From the NCBI RefSeq assembly GCF_016920785.2, contig NW_024609846.1, positions 108,490,831 through 108,554,830 on the forward strand: a stretch of 64,000 bases of DNA, written 5' to 3'. The position numbers and the translations under genes are program-made. The notes under the pieces were generated by a model. It was not told the origin of the DNA and ran no database searches. It saw only the letters and a program-made list of their open reading frames with translations. The DNA is from Ixodes scapularis. Lineage: Eukaryota; Arthropoda; Arachnida; Ixodida; Ixodidae. This document shows positions 56,960 through 64,000 of this stretch, piece by piece; the first letter of the stretch is position 1, and the number at the start of each line of letters is the position of its first letter.

Positions 56960-57545
56960 GGAGGAAATACGTAGAACAAATGTGCTCACGTAGGTGCTTA
57001 CAAATGGACAGAAAAACAGACACAAAAGAGTGTTTTTAATTTTTCTCAAAGTTTATTACGTCTTCTTTAGAAGAGTACAAACGTGCAAGCGATCTGTGAA
57101 ATGTGAGAGGCACTCTAAGCTTTTATACAACTGAGAAGATAGCAAACCAAACAAGAACCGAGGTAATTCTAGACTATGAAGGTAGACTTTCGGGAAATTA
57201 TTCGCCCGGCTGCCGCGAGAATAGTGGCTGCATAATTATATAGATAATCTGGAAGAGTACGTGTAGAAGAACGGTCATTCGTTGCCTAGAAGTAGCTTGC
57301 AGTGCACTTACCATAAAAATAGCGGACTTGAAAGATGTAATCCGTGATATTTGTCGACACGGTCAAAGCAGGACAACCACACAAACACAACTGAGAGGGA
57401 AAGGTTTCTTGGAAGTTTCAACACAATGTGGCGCACAAGCTGTCAGTTGCCGAACCCAACCAAATCGCAAAAATTCCTGACTTCATTGAAGAATTCGCTT
57501 GTTGCCGATATAGACGTAGGACTTTTCGAACACTGATAGCTTTGG
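56960..57545. mobile_element. Repeat element, copy 2 of the 30.0-30.96 kb element
   Basis: GCGGACTTGAAAGATGTAATC, TTTGTCGACACGG and GCAGGACAACCACAC match 30700-30960. AGTTTATTACGTC matches the earlier copy's upstream part. Here the internal GTGTCGATGAAAC array is absent. No coding frame was recognised. Confidence 0.6.
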
Positions 57546-57933
57546 TGCACATCCCATAAGTTGTCGAGAGACATCCTAATAAGACCGAAGGGTTAGGCGA
57601 CAGATCGAAGCAGGTGGACGCGCTAAGTTCGAGCTGGAACTGCCAACAAGCAGACAAAGAAAAAAGCGGCTGCTAGGCGCATCCTTCCGGATCTCGATGC
57701 TTATCAGTGTGTAGCTCGCGCGCGGCTGCGGGTCACGCGACGGATGACAAGAGAGGAGGGAGGGGGCGAGGACCACAAGGACTGCCGCTCTCCCTCTCCC
57801 CAGGCACTCCAGATAGATGTGTTTTTGTAACCTCGAAAAAAAAAAAAAACATGCGCGTGCGCGCGCGCGCACATTTTAACACGTTTGAACCTTGGAAATG
57901 GCGGCGGGGCGGCGAGAAGCTCGGCTTGCCCCC

Positions 57934-58437
57934 GAGCGAAGAAAGTACTCAGCGCGAACTCGTAGTTTGACTGCTGCAACGGCGGGCGTGCTCTCGCAAT
58001 GCTCAATCTTCTTGCAGCCGCGTGTACGCGTGTTACCTTCGCTGCATCTTGAATTAAAGTGAAACGGAGTCTAGACGTGCATTCTTTCACGCGGTCGCGT
58101 CTTCTGCGGGAGAGATTCGAGATGAATAAGTAAATTGAGGCAACAAAGATGGACAGTTTTAAAGTTATGTCAAAAATATCGGCTCACCAACGTCGCGCGT
58201 TTACGTAAAACAAAAAAATGTGTTAGTTTTAGTTGCAGTATAAGTGAACATCAGCGCAATGGAAATATAAATATAATTACTTGCATTACGCGGACGATCT
58301 GAAATCGATGAACCGGCGCTCCCAGCCTTCCGGAAACATTGGCTGCCACGGCTGAAACGCTAGGCGTGCCCACGCCGCCGACCTGTATGTTCAGTATCAA
58401 ACGGGCTCCGGAGAGCCGTTCGATTAAACCGGTGCAG
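57934..58437. repeat. About 500-bp dispersed repeat, copy 1
   Basis: From GAAGAAAGTACTCAGCGCGA to CAAACGGGCTCCGGAGAGCC the sequence recurs in the same orientation at 63502-64000 at about 93% identity by eye. The right end passes into the CCCGTTTG-type array. A homopurine run and (GC)n tract (57835-57870) lie just upstream. Confidence 0.88.
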
Positions 58438-58690
58438 TTTACAACATGGTCACCGGTTTGAGCAAACGTGCGACAACTTTGCACAAACGAGTTGTTCATT
58501 TGCCCAGACGAGCGACCCATTTGCCCAGACGAGCGACCCGTTTGCCAAAGGAGTGACCTGTTTCCCCAAATAGGTGACCGTTATGGCTCATACGGGGGAC
58601 TCCTTTGAGCCATACGGGCGATTCCTTTGACAAATTGGTGACCAGTATGGTTAAACTGTTACGGGTATGGACCCGTTTATTTTCATATAG
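58395..58690. repeat. 18-20-bp degenerate array (ACCCGTTTGCCCAGACGAGCG)
   Basis: About 14 units with the core CCCGTTTG or CCATTTGCCCAGACGAGC, degrading to GTGACC..ATACGGG forms, complete with inverted words (ATACGGGCGATTCC). It continues the right end of the 57934 repeat. Words ACCTGTTTCnCCAAATAGGTG echo the reverse complement of the 56690 array. Confidence 0.7.
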
Positions 58691-59199
58691 GCGCCAAATG
58701 TTTTTTTTCAGTAGGGGTGCCCGAGATTTCTCAAAGGGCGGATGTTCGCTCCGCGCGTTTGTTGGTTTTGCTAAGCGTGCACTGACGCCTGGTGCACCCG
58801 CGGCGACGACATCAGGGACGACATCGTGAGTGTGCCCAGGATTTCTCAACGGCGGCGGATGTTCGTTCCGCGCGGTCGTGATTTTCGGTAAGCGTGCTCC
58901 TGACAGTATACGTGTGTTTGTCCGTGTGGTGCAATTGCGCGGTTTTTTTAGTTGAACTACCGTGCGTCTAGGAATTTACCCAGCGGCATTGTGAGTACCT
59001 TGAAAGATATCTTTTGCGGCAAAAAAACTTGGTTGTTCCTATTTGGTCTGACTGTTTTTTTCTACAGCTGTGCAAATTGTTTTACTGGTATCGACCCTGT
59101 TAAATAAATACATAGAATTCCTTCAGGTCTATATAGACTAACCACTTTAACTGTTACCGAATCGTGCAGCGTCTGGTAAACATAACCAACTACGGTTCA

Positions 59200-59560
59200 A
59201 AGGCTTCCTCCTAAGTGCCTTTCGTTGACGTCCGAAAAAAGAAAGAAAAAACATGGTGAATTCCGGTCATTCTGGTGATCTGGTAAATTCTGCCTTTTTT
59301 GGATGTGAAGAGAGTTCCATAATCCGGTAAAATAGATTTTTACAAGAAATAAATTTCCGGTATAAATCGGGTGACATTCTAAAAGTATCTGATGACATTC
59401 TGGTAAAAATTTAGTGACATTCCTGTATAACAACCGGTGACATTCCAGTAAAAATCTGCGATATTCCGGTAAACTACGGCTTTACTGGAAGTGAAAACAG
59501 TCCCATAATCCAGTAAAATAGACTTTTACTGGAAATGACATTCCGGTGAAAAATGTTTTT
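59200..59560. repeat. 20-bp degenerate array (GTGACATTCCGGTAAAAAT)
   Basis: Variants of GACATTCCGGTAAAAATNGTG recur about 12 times, together with the inverse TTTTACTGGAA. The array ends where the adjacent LINE fragment begins. Confidence 0.75.
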
Positions 59561-59564
59561 CAAT

Positions 59565-60920
59565 AGGGTATGGTGCTATAGTTTACGACTCAGCGAGGTC
59601 TTCTGCACTCAAAAGGCTAGATCCTGTGCATCATCTCGGTTTAAGGCCCACTACAGGTGCCTTCCGCACATCGCCCATTCCCCTAGCTTGTACGCTGATA
59701 CAATCGGATGACGACGTTATCTTGCTGTGACTTATGCTTCCAGAATTTGTCCCATCCAAATCACCCAACTTATGGTGCTTTGCTGCATTTTCGGTCCGCT
59801 CGTCTTTTCGAACATAAGCCCAGGTTGTACCGCCTTAAAGCCTTCGTCTTGAGGGCATTTGTACATCCCTTGGACTCACCCATGATGAGACCAATCTTTT
59901 GCAGAAGGGTGAAAATGAAGCTCTGTGGAGTATGTTGCCCGTTTTTTTGTGATTGGCATTTTACTATATTTAGCAAACATCACATACCCCCAGTGGTGAT
60001 TAAGGAAGAGTTTCTGAGGTGCAAAAGAAGTATGGTAACCACTCCTAATTTCATACGTATAGTGCAAAATTATTGCATTTTGTAGGGTGAGCAGTTTCCT
60101 CTGAAGGATTCTGTAAGGTTCAGCATCTCAAGGAATGTGCAAGTATTTACACGGGAAAGCTGTATGTAGTGCTGATGGACATGGAGTATATTCTCACCAT
60201 CAAGACGATGAAATATATTTATTTGTGGATTTCGAAAGTGTGCTCATTACACTTTACTCGATGAGGGGAAGTAAAAATAGACTGGCACAACTTGTCGGAT
60301 CTAAGCTACAATGTGGTCTTCGGCTTGGACGAGACAAAATGTTGCTGGGTGTCTAGCCATATGGGGGTCCTATGTAACGAAAGAGCAGACAAATTGGCAA
60401 CTAGCTCAAGGTGCCTATTGCCAACTACCTCATAAATACCATTTCAAGACATAAAGCGCTTTTTAAAATCATTAGTTTTCCAGCTATGGCAATCGGAGTG
60501 AAATCTGGAACGCGAAAACTGACTTCACAGGATGAAGCCAGCTCTTGGTGTGTGTGAGAGTGTATCCCCTAGAGCCCGCCGCCATGAAGTTCTTTTGTGT
60601 CGTCTTAGAATTGGACACTCCTATCTTACCCACAAACATCTGCTCAGGGGGAAGCCCAACCCTTGTGTGATGTCTGTGGCGAGCGTTTCAATATTTTACA
60701 GAATTAGGGGCTGTACTCAATGCATAAGCAAGAACGACGTAGACATGTCCCGGCGTTTTTTTTTTTGTTTTTTTTTTCTTTGAACCAGATTTCTTTTTAC
60801 CCAGCGCTGCTGGTTGGAGAGACCCCAATAGTATCGTTAGATTGCGTCATAAATTATTTAAGAAAATTGACTTCTTACTGGAATTGTAATTTTAATTCTA
60901 CGACTTTTAACCTTGTCGCA
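59565..60920 (+). mobile_element. I-type LINE 3' fragment with RNase H
   Basis: Broken plus-strand frames read KRLDPVHHLGLRPTTGAFRT near 59620, then LSHPNHPTYGALLHF (59750). After a decayed section, CWVPSHMGVLCNERADKLA follows near 60340-60400: the conserved WVPSH.G..GNE.AD of RNase H, with Gly-Asn changed to Cys-Asn. LLCRLRIGHSYLTHKHLL follows near 60600 and a T-rich 3' end near 60900. Elements of this lineage carry APE, RT and RNase H; the first two thirds are missing. Stops and shifts make it inactive. Confidence 0.8.
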
Positions 60921-60961
60921 TAAATCTTTTTTTTTTAGATAATTTGTATTATTAAGGTCTG

Positions 60962-61290
60962 AGCATGTTCCAACTAAACAAGCTTGGCGCAGTATGGCCA
61001 TAGAGGCTTTGCGTTATAAAGCCCGTAATCAACCAACTAACCACATTGTAGCGTTGGTCAGTCGCTTCATGTTGTCCGTAGAAAATGATTAGTAGACGAG
61101 CTCCATCTCCTCGTGTGCGGTAGCAACGCAGGTAGTCATGTACATCCAGGTCCTGAACTCACATTCAATGTTGAGCTGCTGTGATGTTTCGCGCGGACAG
61201 TCTGCTTTTCTCGTCCGTCTCACCAACTGGCGCAAGGATCCGTGTCTTGGATACGTGCTACCTCGAAGAGGCTGCTACACTAGCTGAGAC
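60962..61290 (-). repeat. 330-bp dispersed repeat, copy 2 (inverted)
   Basis: Reverse complement of 29065-29402 at about 85% identity by eye. It includes the GCGCAGTATGGCCAT..TTTATAACGC end and the GAGCTGCTGTGATGT segment. It follows directly on the LINE fragment. Confidence 0.75.
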
Positions 61291-61879
61291 TTGGTGTACA
61301 ATCTACACAGGAGCCTCTCTTTGAACATGTCGTAAGAGCCTTCATATCTCTCTTCTCGGACAAGAAGAACCGAAAGACATCCGGGCGTAACTTCAGGGGC
61401 GGCATTGTTTTCGAAACAATTCCGTGAATATCATTTGTTGAATGGTCGGTAATCAGTCGGGCGTGGCACTCATTTTGTTTTCCACACCTCCCACAGCGCC
61501 TAGTACCCTCTTTTTCAAGCACATAAACAAAAGCATTAAATTTCCTTCTAATATTTGTTTCGCTTTTTTTGGGGGGAGGGGGGGGGGGGAACATAAGACA
61601 ACCACGGCGTCGTTCATTCCGTTCGTACGCCACCAAAAGAAACTAATGTGGCGCACAGCTCTGGCATTCTTCCGTGTGCAATGTGCAGCGCTGCTTTCTT
61701 TTCCGGCAACCAGAACTCTCTTGTGTAACTTATATGCACTAGAGATAGCAAAAATAAAACTTTACTTCAGTTTGACCTGCAGTGCTTTGATGCAATACCC
61801 TGCTAAAAGCCTCGTGACACTGCAATGTGCTGTGCATGACACAATCACGACTATGTGATGGCAACGAAGCGTTGTACAA

Positions 61880-62490
61880 TAATGAAATTCATTTTCTGAG
61901 TTTTGTTTGAAAGGATACAGAAGACAGATGGCTCCTACAATAAACATGCCAGACCGTTTACGGAATTCTCTACCGTAGTGGTCTGGCTTTTCCTCGTGTG
62001 GGAACGCCAAACGGGACATTTCGTAGATGACCGGCACCAGAGCGTGAGCTATAGAGAAAAGATGTAGAAAATGCGCACTTGCCCATGCATTGTGGGACAT
62101 GTATGTGTACGCAACGACTTCACGAGACTATGATCCTCGGCAAGAATAAGGACAATAACCGAAGAAAGCTGATAGAAGCGTTTTACGTACAGAATAAGGG
62201 AAATGCCCGAGTAAGCGACACTTGAGTTTCCTTGTTTGATACTGAATTTAGTCCTTATCTTGGTTGATACAGTCATTTCGGCACGCCGAAATCTCTCTTG
62301 TTTCGTTTGTCTTTTTAGTCATTTTCTTCCTTTGTAGCATGCCTAGCATGCTCGCCCCGAACCCTTCGCAGTCGCTTGGAGGCGAATAAATTTAGTTGAA
62401 AATTGCGCTTGTCCTTGTACACTGATTCGTGTTCGTTCTTTGTGTTTGCGCAACAAGTATATCCAGTAAATTGTATAGTCCGCACATGTA
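61880..62490 (+). mobile_element. Penelope-like element remnant, copy 2
   Basis: Plus-strand broken frames near 61960-62110 read GLAFPRVG, then RELYRKDVENAHLPMHCGTC, the GIY-YIG C-terminal motif. From 62110 to 62490 it is collinear, in inverted orientation, with 26750-26375, including GCGCAACAAGTATATCCAGT. The minus-strand frame MSHNAWASAHFLHLF, present at both loci, is the antisense of this domain and not a gene. Confidence 0.72.
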
Positions 62491-62800
62491 CACTCTAAGA
62501 GAAAGTGAGCACCCCACTAGTCATCATGCGTTTTGACGGCTGTAACTGCCCCACATGCTTACTTAACTACCCAGTGGGCTCGAGCCATTGAGCGCTACCA
62601 CCTGTTGGCAGGCGACAAGCATGGGGTAGTCACGTTTTATAAACTCTTGAATTGAACATTCAAGTGCATGCAGTCGTTCAATAGTAAAACTCACTTCAAA
62701 AATCTCAAAAAGTACTTGAAACTTGTTTTCTTTGTGCGTTGGTTACCATTTATTCAATTTTGAACCGGTCAAAACAGGCGTCTGGCTCAGTTCCGCGAAA

Positions 62801-63065
62801 CCACTGATCTCTATAACAATTGTTGGATTGCGGTTCCCCGCTTTGAGCCCATTGCGCGATTGAAGCCACCATTCGGCCATCTTACCGGCTCCGCGGAAGC
62901 GTTGTCAAAGCGACGGTTATCTCTGTTGTCACGTGGCCTACACACGGTAACCATGGTAAGTGTCTAGGCTTGACAGCACTAGAGCATATCTCCTAAGATG
63001 GCCGACGGTGGCTTCATTTTCGGTGCGGGGAACCGCGTTCCAGCAATTGTCATAGAGATCAGTGG
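62801..63065. repeat. 265-bp inverted-repeat element
   Basis: CCACTGATCTCTATAACAATTG at the left matches the right end (CAATTGTCATAGAGATCAGTGG). Inner matches include GCGGTTCCCCGC and GAAGCCACC..CGGCCATCTTA. The middle is about 80 bp. No coding frame. Confidence 0.75.
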
Positions 63066-63501
63066 CCTAAACTGGCAGAAAACAAACATTGTTAAAGAGT
63101 ACAGGGAACCTTGGTAGGCACCTACTAAATCCCGAGGCAGCTAAAAAGTATCGCGGTTGTCCTTTTTGGTTCCGTAGCGGGATTTACCATGTACTGCTAG
63201 TAAACAGCTGGCAGCTGACGTGGTGCTCGAGGAATTTACCCAAACCTCTAGAAAAGCACAGGAAGCTACGCACAGGCATGAGTTGACTGGAATGTTCGCC
63301 GGACGAGATACTCTAGTCGTTTTTTGTTATGCGGTTCAATAAAGAGCGCACTCTCATGAAAGGTGTGATCGGTCAGTTCTGCGTGCAGATCAGTTGCAAA
63401 TGGCCTCCTCGGTCCCACCGAACTTGCACGCCTGTCATACCTTTTTTTTTTTTTTTTTGCTTTCAATTCTATTGAAGTATGAACCATTGAACACCACGAC
63501 T

Positions 63502-64000
63502 GAGTGAAGAAAGTACTCAGCGCGAGCTCGTAGTTTGACTGCTGCAACGGCGGGCGTGCTTTCGCAATGCTCGATATTCTTGCAGCCGCATGTACGCGTG
63601 CTATCTTCGCTGCGTGTTGAATTAAAGTGAAACGGAGTCTAGACGCGTACATTCTTCCACGCGGTCGCGTCTTATGCGATAGAGATTCGAGCTGAATAAG
63701 TAAATTGAGGCAACAAAAATGGACAAAGTTTTAAAGGTCTGTCAAAAATATCGGCTCACCAACGTCGCGCGTTAACGTAAAACAAAAAAAGGTGTTAGTT
63801 TTAGTTGCAGTATAAGCGAACATCAGCGCAATTGAAATATAAATATAATTACTTGCATTACGCGGACGATCTGAAATCGATGAACCGGCGCTCCCAGCCT
63901 TCCGGAAACATTGGCTGCCACGGCTGAAACGCTAGGCGTGGCCACGCCGCCGATCTGTACGTTCAATATCAAACGGGCTTGGGAGAACCGTTTGATTAAA
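63502..64000. repeat. About 500-bp dispersed repeat, copy 2 (runs off the window)
   Basis: Direct copy of 57934-58437, 5568 bp downstream. It is cut by the window edge just as the CCCGTTTG array would begin (AACGGGCTTGGGAGAACCGT). Confidence 0.88.

Noticed and set aside
61442..61858. 138-codon plus-strand frame
   Set aside because: It contains a G-homopolymer-encoded Gly run, no known domain, and overlaps repeat sequence.

Overview
The window is animal nuclear DNA, most likely from a hard tick (Ixodida). I infer this from the mix of elements: a Penelope-like GIY-YIG fragment, several decayed Ty3/Gypsy and CR1/Jockey- and I-type non-LTR elements, a THAP transposase gene, a P2X7-type cysteine-rich gene and a neprilysin (M13) gene. 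Coding sequence is a small fraction. Genes are split into short exons with consensus GT/AG sites, so most long open frames in the window are chance or transposon frames. There is one 100-N assembly gap (52477-52576).

Layout. About 1-2.2 kb: degenerate short-period arrays. 2.5-5.2 kb: a minus-strand CR1-like LINE split by a 737-bp inverted-repeat element. 8.0-21.1 kb: the last four exons of a neprilysin-like M13 metallopeptidase on the plus strand. Its final 10.6-kb intron is filled by a Gypsy remnant (11.9-16.2 kb), a foldback-like element bounded by inverted tandem arrays (16.5-19.1 kb) and several hairpin elements. 22.7-24.3 kb: a TTAA-flanked element containing a degenerate tRNA-like unit. 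24.3-29.4 kb: LINE, Penelope and Gypsy fragments. 29.4-33.2 kb: arrays, a 748-bp LTR-bounded miniature element (TRIM), a 294-bp near-perfect palindrome with tRNA-like arms, and an inverted-repeat element with a hammerhead-like core.

33.8-45.9 kb: a plus-strand gene of 13 inferred exons. It joins in phase into about 907 codons: an N-terminal THAP zinc finger, an acidic linker, a C2CH-like finger and a DDE transposase core of probable Kolobok type. Its introns carry LINE, hAT-like and other miniature elements. 46.9-49.7 kb: a third Gypsy remnant, minus strand. 50.1-50.9 kb, minus strand: a two-exon gene or pseudogene with the cysteine-rich signature of the P2X7 C-terminal (ballast) domain, tail to tail with the THAP gene. 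A TTAA-AGGGCAACTCC sequence at 33296 resembles the end of a TTAA-flanked miniature element at 8.5-9.1 kb, so the THAP gene, and perhaps its P2X7-like neighbour, may belong to one large DNA transposon.

53.6-55.7 kb: a 5'-truncated LINE with an intact reverse transcriptase frame and a TAAA-repeat tail. 56-64 kb: duplicated repeats, arrays, an I-type LINE with RNase H, a second Penelope GIY-YIG copy in the opposite orientation, and a 500-bp repeat present at 57.9 kb and again at the window edge.

A recurrent theme is repetitive elements carrying short (15-22 bp), degenerate arrays whose motif differs from locus to locus. All alignments were made by eye.
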